Assembly: GCA_945983355.1 (NCBI GenBank)
Contig: CAMFSU010000026.1
Location: 1 to 64,000 of the forward strand
Source of the DNA: an uncultured Clostridia bacterium
Lineage (GTDB): Bacteria > Bacillota > Clostridia > Oscillospirales > Acutalibacteraceae
Direction: 5' to 3'
Length of the DNA: 64,000 nt
Shown here: positions 18,026 through 27,273 of the stretch, in pieces
How the letters are laid out: each line of letters opens with the position of its first letter
Position numbering within the stretch: position 1 is the first letter of the stretch
Translations under genes and position numbers: made by a program
The notes under the pieces: generated by a model
Told to the model about the DNA's origin: nothing
The model's input: only the letters and a program-made list of their open reading frames with translations
The model's database searches: none

Positions 18026-19235
18026 TTAAATTCACAACCTCAGTTTTAATGCCAATAGAATTTAGGCGCAAAAAATAATCAGGAAAGCTTTTGCTTACCG
18101 CCTGGGCACCATAAATTTCACCGCCATATACACTGCATATAACCGAAAGTGCCATTGCAATTCGGTGGTCATTATGAGATGAAAGCGGAGCTGTAGGTGC
18201 GTGTAATTCACATCTTTTTACTATTATTTCGTTTTCTTTAACCTGCACCTTAGCGCCAAATTTTAAAAGCTCCTCTGCCATTGTGGCACCGCGGTCGCTT
18301 TCTTTAATTCTAAGGCGATGTGTACCAACAAATTTTGCACCGTTTTTAAGTGCAGCGACAGTAATAAGCACAGGTGCCAAATCGGGACAGTCGCTTATAT
18401 CGAGCACGGGGCAACCGTTTTCAATTTCGCTCATCATTTGTTTATAGACCCTATCCCCTTGGGCGCTTGTTTTTGAAAGGTTAGAAACCGCAACATTACC
18501 GCCAATTAAATTAAACGCTTCAAAAAAAGCGGCATTTGAATAATCACCCTCTACCTTTAAGGTGCGGTTTTTAAAGGTTTGACCGCCTTTGATATAAAAG
18601 GTACGTTCATCATAACGGGTAATTCTAACGCCAAAATCAGCAAGTGCCTTAATGGTTAAATTTAGGTAAGAGCTGCTTTCAATTCCGTTTGTAATTTCAA
18701 TAATACTATCACCGGATAAAAGTGGTAAAACAAACATTAAACCGCTTATAAACTGGCTTGAAATGTCACCGCGAATTATATATTTACCCGCCCCTAATTT
18801 TCCGCAAAGCGAAACCGAGGTCTTGCTTTGTATAAAGGTAATGCCTTGGTTTTTGCAAATTTCTTCATAAACCGAAAGCGACCTTTCAAAAAGTCGGGCT
18901 GTTCCATTTATTGTAAAGGGACTGCCAAAAAGTAAGCAAAGAGGTATTAAAAACCTTAATGTACTGCCGCTTTCGCCCGCTGACATAGTTTGGCTTTTTG
19001 GGGTATTATTTATGTCAATACCGCCAATGGTAACTGTGTCGTTTTCCACGCTTATTTTAGCGCCCAAAGCATCAAGACAATAAAGCGTTGCCTTAATATC
19101 ATCCGAAAAAGCAACACCGCTTATTACACTTTTGCTTGAAAGTGCGCCGCAAATTAAAAGTCGGTGCGCCATACTTTTTGAGGGTGGCGCTTTAACTCTC
19201 CCTGCGGCAGAGGATGGTGTAATTCTAACTATCAT
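18015..19235 (-). CDS. aroA: 3-phosphoshikimate 1-carboxyvinyltransferase (EPSP synthase)
   Basis: APPSKSMAHRLLICGAL, GESGSTLRFLIPL, RIKESDRGATMAEELLKFGA. Confidence 0.95.
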   Translation of the reverse strand: MIVRITPSSAAGRVKAPPSKSMAHRLLICGALSSKSVISGVAFSDDIKATLYCLDALGAKISVENDTVTIGGIDINNTPKSQTMSAGESGSTLRFLIPLCLLFGSPFTINGTARLFERSLSVYEEICKNQGITFIQSKTSVSLCGKLGAGKYIIRGDISSQFISGLMFVLPLLSGDSIIEITNGIESSSYLNLTIKALADFGVRITRYDERTFYIKGGQTFKNRTLKVEGDYSNAAFFEAFNLIGGNVAVSNLSKTSAQGDRVYKQMMSEIENGCPVLDISDCPDLAPVLITVAALKNGAKFVGTHRLRIKESDRGATMAEELLKFGAKVQVKENEIIVKRCELHAPTAPLSSHNDHRIAMALSVICSVYGGEIYGAQAVSKSFPDYFLRLNSIGIKTEVVNLNEA

Positions 19236-19672
19236 TATTTATCACTTCTGTTACTGATTAAAAGGTTAATTGCATCGTTATATCCATCAAAACCCTTACC
19301 GCTTATTGTGCCGATACAAGCGGCACGAATATAGCTCAATTTTCGAAAATCCTCGCGACTTGATACATCCGAAATATGCACCTCAACCGTTGGCACCGAA
19401 ACAGCTTTTACCGCATCTAAAAGCGCTATGCTTGTGTGGGTATAAGCGCCGGGATTTATAACAATGCCGTCATATTTTTTATATGTTTTTTGAATAGCGG
19501 TCACCAAATCGCCCTCACAGTTTGACTGAAAAAACGAAACCGATATGCCCCTTTCCTTTGCATATTTTTTTATCATTTTGCAAAGGTCTTTATAGGTATT
19601 TCCGCCATAAATTTCGGGCTCACGATACCCAAGCATATTAAGGTTTGGACCGTTAATTACTAAAATTTTCAT
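19235..19672 (-). CDS. aroQ: Type II 3-dehydroquinate dehydratase
   Basis: INGPNLNMLGYREPEIYG, NPGAYTHTSIALLDAV, EVHISDVSSREDFRK. Confidence 0.95.
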   Translation of the reverse strand: MKILVINGPNLNMLGYREPEIYGGNTYKDLCKMIKKYAKERGISVSFFQSNCEGDLVTAIQKTYKKYDGIVINPGAYTHTSIALLDAVKAVSVPTVEVHISDVSSREDFRKLSYIRAACIGTISGKGFDGYNDAINLLISNRSDK

Positions 19673-20888
19673 TTAAAATGCCTTCTTTTATTCGCTTTAA
19701 ATTAGTGTTTATATCACCATCGGCGTTAATTTTCACATCACACACTTGGTTATAAATATCATACCTTTGGTTATAAAGCTGTTCTAAATGCTTATAGGTT
19801 TTTGAAAGTGGTCGGTCATCAGTTACCAAAAGCTGTGAAAGTGGTCGGTCAATGAAAATTACCTTACCGTTTTGCTTTAAGGCATCAATATTTTCTTGCC
19901 TTAAAACCGCACCGCCGCCTGTTGCAATGAAAAGCCCTTGCATTTGTGAAACTTCTTTTATAACCTGTGCTTCAAGGATTCTAAAATGCTCTTCACCAAA
20001 CCTTTCAAAAATTTCGGCTATGGGCATTTGAGCTTTTTTTACAATTTCCTCGTCGGTGTCAACAAACTCTTTTTGAAGCTCTTGTGACAATATTTTACCT
20101 AAGGTTGTCTTGCCGCTTGACGGCATACCGACAAGCACCAAATTTTGTTTTTCACCTAAAATTTCATTGAAAGCATCGTTTTTAATTTCTTTTTCTAAAA
20201 ACAGCTCTGCCGCCCTTACTGCCTGCATATAAAGCATATAAAGACCGCCAACCGCATTTATTCCCTTTTTTTCAGCCGACAAAATAAGCGCTGTTTTTAA
20301 AGGATTATAAACAACATCAACAACCGCCTGCAAATTTTCAAAGGTGCTTAAATCAATGGGTGTTTCATAATTTTTAGGGTACATACCGCAGGGGGTGGTG
20401 TTTATAATAACCTCGGCTTTGATTTTTTTAGCATCATCATAAGAAATCATACCGTTTCCACCACTTCGTGAAACGGTATAAATTTCTTTAGCCGACATTG
20501 ACTTACACACAGCATTTGCCGTTTTCGATGTGCCACCGCTGCCCAAAATCAAAACGGTTTTACCTAAAATTTCAATATTATTCTTTTCAATAAGTGCTTT
20601 AAGTCCGAAAAAGTCAGTATTATAGCCGTATAATTTACCATTTTTATTAACGATAGTATTTACTGCGCCAATGCTTTTGGCTTCATCGCTTATTTTATCA
20701 AGATATGGTATAACCGTTTGCTTATAGGGTATTGTCACGTTTATACCACAAAAATCACGCTTTTTTAAAAATAAATCAATTTCTTGCTTGCCGATTTCTA
20801 AAAGCTCGTAATCATAATCGGCAATTTTTGAATGTACAGTTTTTGAAAAGCTGTGACCTAATTTTTCGCCTATAAGACCGTACTTCAT
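19653..20888 (-). CDS. aroE-aroK: Fused shikimate dehydrogenase-shikimate kinase
   Basis: N-terminal AroE: LIGEKLGHSFSKTVHSKI, NVTIPYKQTVIPYLD. C-terminal AroK: LVLVGMPSSGKTTLGKILSQEL, DTDEEIVKKA, FIATGGGAVLRQEN. Confidence 0.94.
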   Translation of the reverse strand: MKYGLIGEKLGHSFSKTVHSKIADYDYELLEIGKQEIDLFLKKRDFCGINVTIPYKQTVIPYLDKISDEAKSIGAVNTIVNKNGKLYGYNTDFFGLKALIEKNNIEILGKTVLILGSGGTSKTANAVCKSMSAKEIYTVSRSGGNGMISYDDAKKIKAEVIINTTPCGMYPKNYETPIDLSTFENLQAVVDVVYNPLKTALILSAEKKGINAVGGLYMLYMQAVRAAELFLEKEIKNDAFNEILGEKQNLVLVGMPSSGKTTLGKILSQELQKEFVDTDEEIVKKAQMPIAEIFERFGEEHFRILEAQVIKEVSQMQGLFIATGGGAVLRQENIDALKQNGKVIFIDRPLSQLLVTDDRPLSKTYKHLEQLYNQRYDIYNQVCDVKINADGDINTNLKRIKEGILNENFSN

Positions 20889-21976
20889 TTAAGCCACCAA
20901 TCAGTTCCAAATTTTGCGGTTAAAGCATCACATAGGGTAATGGCCACCATACTGTCAACCACAACACGCGCGCGGTGAACAATACATGGGTCGTGCCTGC
21001 CTGCCGATTGTAAGGTTGTGTTTTCGTTGGTAGAAAAATCAACTGTGTTTTGCGGCTTCGCAATGGTTGGGGTTGGCTTTACAGCACAGCGTAAAACAAC
21101 AGGCATTCCGTTTGAAATACCGCCATTTATACCGCCGTTATTATTGGTTTTTGTAACAACTTCACCGTTTTTAATTTCAAATTGGTCGTTTGCCTGACTG
21201 CCTGTTAAATCAGCAATACCAAAGCCCAAGCCAAACTCAACACCCTTTATTGCAGGGATTGAGAAAAGCGCGTGGGAAAGCATACCCTCTAAAGTATCAA
21301 ACCACGGCTCGCCCACACCAACGGGAAGCCCTAAAACTGCAGTTTCAAGAACACCGCCAACGCTGTCACATTCGGCTTTTGCGGAAAGTATTTTTTCTTC
21401 CATTTGCTCGCCCTTTGCACTGTCTAAAACTGCAAAAGACATATTATTTAAGGCATCTATCTCGGTTTCATAATTTACAAAATCAGCGTCATCAACACCC
21501 GCACATCTTGAAATGTGTGTGCCGATTTTAATGCCCTTTTGCTTTAAGGCCGAAATTGCAACCGCACCGACAGCCACAATACCCGCAGTTACTCGACCGC
21601 TGAAATGACCGCCGCCACGATAATCCTCAAAGCCGTTATATTTCTTAAATGCAACAAAATCGGCGTGTGATGGGCGGGCAATAAATCTGTCCGCCGCATA
21701 ATCCTTTGATTTGGTATTTTCGTTTGGTACAACCACACAAATAGGTGTACCCGTTGTAAAACCACCCAAAACACCGCTGTAAATTATGTAATTATCGGCT
21801 TCAACACGAGGGGTGGATATATCCCCGCTTGGTCGTCTAAGCGAAAGCTGATGCTTTATAAATTCTTCATCAACGGGTATGCCTGCCGGCATACCGTCAA
21901 GCACAGCACCAACACCTGCACCGTGGCTTTCACCGAAAACTGTAACTGTTACATTTTGTCCGAAACTGTTTTTCAT
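20885..21976 (-). CDS. aroC: Chorismate synthase
   Basis: VFGESHGAGVGAVLDGMPAGI, SGRVTAGIVAVGA, GRHDPCIVHRARVVV. Confidence 0.96.
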   Translation of the reverse strand: MKNSFGQNVTVTVFGESHGAGVGAVLDGMPAGIPVDEEFIKHQLSLRRPSGDISTPRVEADNYIIYSGVLGGFTTGTPICVVVPNENTKSKDYAADRFIARPSHADFVAFKKYNGFEDYRGGGHFSGRVTAGIVAVGAVAISALKQKGIKIGTHISRCAGVDDADFVNYETEIDALNNMSFAVLDSAKGEQMEEKILSAKAECDSVGGVLETAVLGLPVGVGEPWFDTLEGMLSHALFSIPAIKGVEFGLGFGIADLTGSQANDQFEIKNGEVVTKTNNNGGINGGISNGMPVVLRCAVKPTPTIAKPQNTVDFSTNENTTLQSAGRHDPCIVHRARVVVDSMVAITLCDALTAKFGTDWWLK

Positions 21977-22965
21977 TTTATAATCACTTCTTTAAGCTCA
22001 GATAATGTCATTTTTCTAATTTCAAAACTGCCGATTTTTGAAACCCAAATAACCGATATTAAATCCCCCGATTTTTTCTTGTCGTGTGAGATAATTTCAA
22101 TTATTTCATCGGCATCAATTTCACATTTTGTTGGTAAATTTAATTGACCGAGCACCTTTTCAAGCCGTGCTTTTACCTCTTCGCTACAAAAGTATAGCAT
22201 ACCAAGGGCTACACACTCACCGTGATAAAGTTGCCCTAAATTTGCACTTTCAATAGCGTGACCTATTGTATGGCCAAAGTTTAATACCTTTCGTATTCCC
22301 TGCTCTTTTTCATCGTCTTCAACAACCTGCCGTTTGATTTTAAGACTTTGCTCTATTATATAGTCAATATCAAGCTTGTTTTTTTCAAAATGCTCAAACA
22401 GCTCACTGTCAAAGGTTACCGCCATTTTAACTGCTTCCGAAAATCCGTTTGCAATTTGGCGTTTTGGCAATGTGTTTAAAGTTTCGGGGTCGATTATAAC
22501 CGCTTTTGGCGGATAAAAAGCACCCACAATATTTTTAACACCGCAAAAATCAATGGCAACCTTGCCGCCTATCGATGAATCAACCTGTGACAACACAGTG
22601 GTGGGAATATTATAAAAATCAATACCGCGCATATAGGTTGCGGCGGCAAAGCCCGCCATATCACCCACAACACCGCCGCCGACCGCAACAACACAGTCGC
22701 TTCGTGTAAAGCCGTTTGAAACCAACTGACTTAAAATTGCTTGGTATGTATCAAAATTTTTGCTTTCTTCACCCTGTGAAAAGGTGTAGATATATCCTTC
22801 ACCGCATTGTGCCAAAACTGTTTTTGCATACACTTCGGGCACACCGCTATCGGTTACAATAAGCACCTTGCGGTCAAGGTTTAAATATTCCTTTAAACCT
22901 TTTAAAACACCGCGGTTTATAACAATATCATATTGTCCTACCGATGTTTTTACATTAAGTATCAT
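21973..22965 (-). CDS. aroB: 3-dehydroquinate synthase
   Basis: VGGGVVGDMAGFAAATYMRGI, PTTVLSQVDSSIGGKVAID, LNFGHTIGHAIE. Confidence 0.96.
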   Translation of the reverse strand: MILNVKTSVGQYDIVINRGVLKGLKEYLNLDRKVLIVTDSGVPEVYAKTVLAQCGEGYIYTFSQGEESKNFDTYQAILSQLVSNGFTRSDCVVAVGGGVVGDMAGFAAATYMRGIDFYNIPTTVLSQVDSSIGGKVAIDFCGVKNIVGAFYPPKAVIIDPETLNTLPKRQIANGFSEAVKMAVTFDSELFEHFEKNKLDIDYIIEQSLKIKRQVVEDDEKEQGIRKVLNFGHTIGHAIESANLGQLYHGECVALGMLYFCSEEVKARLEKVLGQLNLPTKCEIDADEIIEIISHDKKKSGDLISVIWVSKIGSFEIRKMTLSELKEVIIK

Positions 22966-24050
22966 AAAATTACTTCCTTTTCGAAGTTGCCTATAATTCT
23001 TAAATTACTGCATTTTTCTTTAAGTTCAGAAAGCATTTTTTTGCCCTTTTCACCATTTATATTACCTTCGCCTTCAACAAAGAAATAATAATTCCAAATA
23101 AGTTCCTTTGTAGGTCGACTTTTAAGCGCTTTAAGGTTAAAGCCGTTTTCACCGATAATAGAAATTGCCTTACCAAGCGACCCCGCCTCGTTAGTAACGG
23201 TGAAAAGTAGAATAAAGTGATTATCCGCTACAGACGGTGCTTTTGCAGTGCGTGAAAATACTGCAAAACGGGTTGTATTATTACTGCTTTGATTTATGTG
23301 CACTTCAAGCTTTGCAAGACCGTATTTTTCAGCCGCCTCTTCGCTGGCAATGGCGGCAATATCAAGTCGACCGCTTTCCGCCACAAATTTAGCAGCCACT
23401 GCGGTATTAACCGCTTCAGTCGCTTTAAAGCCGTGCTTTTTGATATATTCGTTACATTGGCCAAGTGCTTGGGGGTGGCTTATAACCTCTTTAATATCAG
23501 AAATTTCGGCGCCCTTATTTGCTAAAAGGTTTTGTATAACCGAAATATCATAAACACCGTTTATATAAAGCGGACCAAAAAATGCAAGGTCCATAACCTG
23601 ACCTACATCACCGTTAAAGCTGTTTTCTACGGGCAAAATCGCACAGTCGCATTCGCCGTTTGCAACCGAATTATAGGCCGATTTAAAATCGGGATACGGT
23701 ACGGCCTTAGCATCAGGAAAAACCTTATTTGCGGCGATATTGGCAAATGCACCCTCTACCCCGCTGAAAGCCACCTTCATACCTTCAAGCAATCGGTGCT
23801 GATAGCGTTTTGAAATATCCATATTATGTGTGATAAAATCAACATAATAGCCCTTTAACTCATCATCGGTAAATTCATCGGTATTACGGGCAAGGACCTC
23901 CGCTTCACGCTGGCTGTCAAAAACCTGTATACCGTGAAGCTTTTTATATTCGGCAACAGTTTTGGCGGCCTGCATTCTTTGCAAAAAGAGCTCACGCATT
24001 TTACTGTCAACATCGTTTATAATCTGCCTTGCTTTTTCAAGGTCGGTCAT
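22962..24050 (-). CDS. pheA: Bifunctional chorismate mutase/prephenate dehydratase with ACT domain
   Basis: AroQ-type CM N-terminus; VAFSGVEGAFANIAA; PVENSFNGDVGQVMDL; ESRP-like ALKSRPTKELIWNYYFFVEGEG. Confidence 0.94.
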   Translation of the reverse strand: MTDLEKARQIINDVDSKMRELFLQRMQAAKTVAEYKKLHGIQVFDSQREAEVLARNTDEFTDDELKGYYVDFITHNMDISKRYQHRLLEGMKVAFSGVEGAFANIAANKVFPDAKAVPYPDFKSAYNSVANGECDCAILPVENSFNGDVGQVMDLAFFGPLYINGVYDISVIQNLLANKGAEISDIKEVISHPQALGQCNEYIKKHGFKATEAVNTAVAAKFVAESGRLDIAAIASEEAAEKYGLAKLEVHINQSSNNTTRFAVFSRTAKAPSVADNHFILLFTVTNEAGSLGKAISIIGENGFNLKALKSRPTKELIWNYYFFVEGEGNINGEKGKKMLSELKEKCSNLRIIGNFEKEVIL

Positions 24051-25228
24051 TTATATTCCTCCATAAGTGCCTTAAAGGCGGGTAAAGATTTCAAAATTTG
24101 CTTTTCGCTTACGCAATAGCTTATGCGAACATATCCCTCGTACCCAAAGCTGTCACTTGGCACAAGCAAAAGCTCGTACTTCTTTGCCCTTTCGCAAAAA
24201 GCGTTAGCATCGCTTTCAGGGGACTTCATAAAGAGATAAAACGCGCCATCGGGCTTTGCACATTTATAGCCGTATTCACAAAGCGCATTATATAAAATAT
24301 CGCGGTTTTTCTTATAAACCTCAATATCAGCAGTAAGTCCTATACACTCTTTAACTGTATACTGCAAAAGACTTGGCGCACAAACGAAGCCGAGCGCCCT
24401 GCCCGCACCGCAAACTGCGGCATATATATCAGTGGGATTATCTGTCTTTGGTGACACAAAAATATAACCGATACGCTCACCCGGTAACGATAGCGATTTA
24501 CTAAACGAATAGCAAACGATAGTATTATCGTAAAAGGCGGGTATGTAGGGTACTTCCATACCGTAAACAAGCTCGCGGTAGGGCTCGTCGCAAATAATAT
24601 AAATTGATGTGCCAAACTCTACCTGTTTTTTATTTAAAAGGTCTGAAAGCTTAACTATTGTTTCTTCGGATAAAACAACACCTGTCGGGTTGTTTGGTGA
24701 ATTTACGATAATTGCCTTTGTATTTTCATTTATTGCGTTTTCTAAAGCACAAAAATCTATTTGAAAATCGCCTTCGCTACACCTTACAACCTTAAAGCTT
24801 GCTCCTGCCTTTTCAGCAAAAACGCGGTATTCGGGGAAAAAGGGCGCCAAAGCGATAACCTCGTCCCCTTCGTTTACAAGAGCGGTTAAGGAAATTGTTA
24901 AGGATGCCGCCGCACCGCAGGTCATATAAATTAAATCGGGGCTTGCTTTAACACCAAAGCGGTCGGTAATGCTATCACTAATAGCTTTTCTAACGCCTGC
25001 GTCCCCTTGCGCCGAGGTATAACCGTGCAGCTTTACAGGGTCGGTTTCAGTAACAAGACGCGCCATAATTTCTCTAACCTTTTCAGGTGCCGGTATACTT
25101 GGATTACCAAGACTGAAATCAAGCACATTTTCAGCGCCGATTTCCGCACGGCGCTTGTTGCCGTATTCAAATATTTCACGAATTACCGAACGCACCTTGC
25201 CAAGCTCGGTCATTTTTGCATTTATCAT
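24047..25228 (-). CDS. PLP-dependent class I/II aminotransferase (probable aromatic aminotransferase)
   Basis: NSPNNPTGVVLSEETI, CDEPYRELVY, CYSFSKSLSLPGERIGYIFV; first gene of the aromatic operon. Confidence 0.88.
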   Translation of the reverse strand: MINAKMTELGKVRSVIREIFEYGNKRRAEIGAENVLDFSLGNPSIPAPEKVREIMARLVTETDPVKLHGYTSAQGDAGVRKAISDSITDRFGVKASPDLIYMTCGAAASLTISLTALVNEGDEVIALAPFFPEYRVFAEKAGASFKVVRCSEGDFQIDFCALENAINENTKAIIVNSPNNPTGVVLSEETIVKLSDLLNKKQVEFGTSIYIICDEPYRELVYGMEVPYIPAFYDNTIVCYSFSKSLSLPGERIGYIFVSPKTDNPTDIYAAVCGAGRALGFVCAPSLLQYTVKECIGLTADIEVYKKNRDILYNALCEYGYKCAKPDGAFYLFMKSPESDANAFCERAKKYELLLVPSDSFGYEGYVRISYCVSEKQILKSLPAFKALMEEYK

Positions 25229-25247
25229 TTAATCTTCCTCTTTTTCT

Positions 25248-25304
25248 AAAAAATAAAAGCCCGTAATACCCACACCTTAAATAAAGGTATGAAAACTACG
25301 GGCT
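25248..25304 (-). terminator. Attenuator terminator in the leader of the aromatic operon
   Basis: Minus strand AGCCCGTA-gttttCATACCTT-tattt-AAGGTGTGggtat-TACGGGCT followed by TTTATTTTTT, upstream of ATG 25228. Confidence 0.85.
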
Positions 25305-25332
25305 GAATGTAATATTAAAAACACAACCTAAA

Positions 25333-25404
25333 TTATGCTTTAACAGTGTACAGACAGTCCGTGCTATTAAAATAATAAAATCGAAAATATAACTTTACGA
25401 ACAA
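25333..25404 (-). CDS. Phe/Tyr-rich leader peptide MFVKLYFRFYYFNSTDCLYTVKA
   Basis: TTG start 10 nt after AAGGA SD, stop before the terminator; 8 of 23 residues are F or Y. Alternative GTG start at 25413. Confidence 0.72.
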   Translation of the reverse strand: MFVKLYFRFYYFNSTDCLYTVKA

Positions 25405-25436
25405 CCTGTCCACTTCCTTTTCAAAATGATAAGTGT

Positions 25437-25465
25437 ATTTTACTCCTTCAAAGTGGATATGTCAA
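25437..25465 (-). promoter_or_regulatory. Sigma-A promoter of the aromatic operon
   Basis: Minus strand TTGACA-17 nt-TAAAAT. Confidence 0.85.
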
Positions 25466-25525
25466 TCGTAATTTTGCACAAACTTTAATGGTTTAAAGTG
25501 TTAAAACAAAACAAATTATCACAAA

Positions 25526-26548
25526 TTATTCTATTTCAAGTTCTTTTATAGAGCGCATCTGATAGTCAACATTCTTTAAAAGCTCGGGCTTTTTAATGGC
25601 AACCGCCGCACCCTTTACAACACTATGGGTGGGGTCATCCATTTGGTGCACCTTTATACCCAAATAGTCAGAAATAAGCTGTGCAAAGCCCGAAAGCTGT
25701 GAGCCACCGCCTGTAAGATACATACCATCAGCCATAATGTCGGCCACTAAATCGGGGTCGGTTTTATTTATAACCTCGCGTATAGCGTTGCAAATAAGCT
25801 TTAAGGTATCTTTTATAGCATCATAAACCTCACCCGAAGTGATTTCAAAGCTTTCGGGAAGACCTGAAAAGATATTCCTGCCCTTTGCAACCATTGCAAC
25901 CTCAATATCACGCTTTACCGCACAGCCAACCTTAATTTTAATGGCTTCTGCAGTCAACTGCCCTATTTCAATGTTATATTCTCGCCTTACATAGCGGATA
26001 ATTTGCGCATCAAAATCAAAGGAGGCAATTTTAAAGGAATCGCACGCCGCAATACCGCCGAGCGATATAACCGCAACATCGGTAGTTCCCGCCCCTATAT
26101 CAACGATAAGAGTTCCGTGCGGAACCGAAAAATCAAGCCCCAAGCCAAAGGCAATGGCAAGCGGTCCCTCAATAACGGTGATATTTCTGCCACCTGCCGC
26201 TTCAACCACATTTGAAAGTGAGTGGTGCTGAAGCTCGGTAAGGCCTGCGGGCAGGGTTGCCATTATTCTTGGTCGCAAAATTTTATTGCCAAACGCTTGC
26301 TCCATATAATTTTTAAGCATAAGCTCGGTCAAATCATAATCAGATATTACACCATGCTCTATGGGATAAACGCTTAAAAGACTGTCAGGTGTTCTGCCAA
26401 TAGTTTGCTTTGCCTTTTCGCCGTAATAAACCGGCTCCCACGTATCTGCGTCAACCGTTACGACATTTGGAAGCTCTAACACAACCTTAGAGCTTGAAAA
26501 AATTACAGTTTTTGAAGAACCTAAATCTATACCAATATCTGTTGCCAT
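25526..26548 (-). CDS. MreB/Mbl family rod shape-determining protein
   Basis: DIGIDLGSSKTVIFSSSKVVLELPNVV; IVDIGAGTTDVAVISLGGI; MYLTGGGSQLSGFAQLI. Confidence 0.9.
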   Translation of the reverse strand: MATDIGIDLGSSKTVIFSSSKVVLELPNVVTVDADTWEPVYYGEKAKQTIGRTPDSLLSVYPIEHGVISDYDLTELMLKNYMEQAFGNKILRPRIMATLPAGLTELQHHSLSNVVEAAGGRNITVIEGPLAIAFGLGLDFSVPHGTLIVDIGAGTTDVAVISLGGIAACDSFKIASFDFDAQIIRYVRREYNIEIGQLTAEAIKIKVGCAVKRDIEVAMVAKGRNIFSGLPESFEITSGEVYDAIKDTLKLICNAIREVINKTDPDLVADIMADGMYLTGGGSQLSGFAQLISDYLGIKVHQMDDPTHSVVKGAAVAIKKPELLKNVDYQMRSIKELEIE

Positions 26549-27273
26549 TATTTCTTTTCCTTCTTCTTATTTTTTGCGGTCATAAGACCCGTTATACAGT
26601 AAACCCTGCCAGCGCCCAAAAGCAAAAGCTGTTTTGCACATTCATCCAAGGTTGCGCCTGTGGTTTTAATATCATCAATAAGTAAAACAGTTTTACCGTT
26701 TAATTTATAATTTCGATTACATTCATACCTACCCTTAACATTTTTAAAACGCTCATCAAAATTTAAGGTATGCTGAATTTTTGCCGATTTTTTACACCTT
26801 ATCAAATCACTTAAAAGCGGTAGCTTTAAAATTTTTGAAATTTCCTTTGCCAAAAGCTCACTTTGGTTAAAGCCCCTTTTCATTTTTCTTTTAAAGGTTG
26901 TTGGCACAAAGGTAACTATATCAAAGTTAATATCACTGTAAGCGGTTTTTACAGTCAGTGCCATTCTTTCGGCAAAGAATTTTTTAATATATTCCTTTTT
27001 GCCAAACTTAAAACGGTACATTGCCTTCTTCATAACGCCATCGTTATAAAACGGTGCGGCACAGCCATTAAAATGAAACACCCGTTTAGAGCAACGGCAC
27101 TGCTTTTTAGGCATTCCGCAACGGGTACAGCATTTTGTAAAATCAACCGTTTCGGCCATTTCGGCACAGTATTCACACAAAAATTCATTTTCGGGTATTA
27201 TTTCCCCACATGCAACACAGGTATTTGGAAAAAGCGCCGAAAGAATTACATTAAAAAGTTGTTTCACGGGCAT
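26548..27273 (-). CDS. ComF family phosphoribosyltransferase
   Basis: Zn-ribbon cysteines CVACGE/CEYC, RGFNQSELLAKEISK, VLLIDDIKTTGATLDECAKQLL. Confidence 0.92.
   Translation of the reverse strand: MPVKQLFNVILSALFPNTCVACGEIIPENEFLCEYCAEMAETVDFTKCCTRCGMPKKQCRCSKRVFHFNGCAAPFYNDGVMKKAMYRFKFGKKEYIKKFFAERMALTVKTAYSDINFDIVTFVPTTFKRKMKRGFNQSELLAKEISKILKLPLLSDLIRCKKSAKIQHTLNFDERFKNVKGRYECNRNYKLNGKTVLLIDDIKTTGATLDECAKQLLLLGAGRVYCITGLMTAKNKKKEKK

Noticed and set aside
25229-25465. T-box riboswitch for the aromatic operon
   Set aside because: No AGGGTGGNACCGCG T-box sequence and no room for a standard Stem I before the leader ORF; the peptide-attenuator model explains the sequence better.
27251-27273. 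Overlap of recD2 and comF as an annotation error
   Set aside because: Both frames carry conserved residues at the junction; short overlaps are common in this tightly packed operon.
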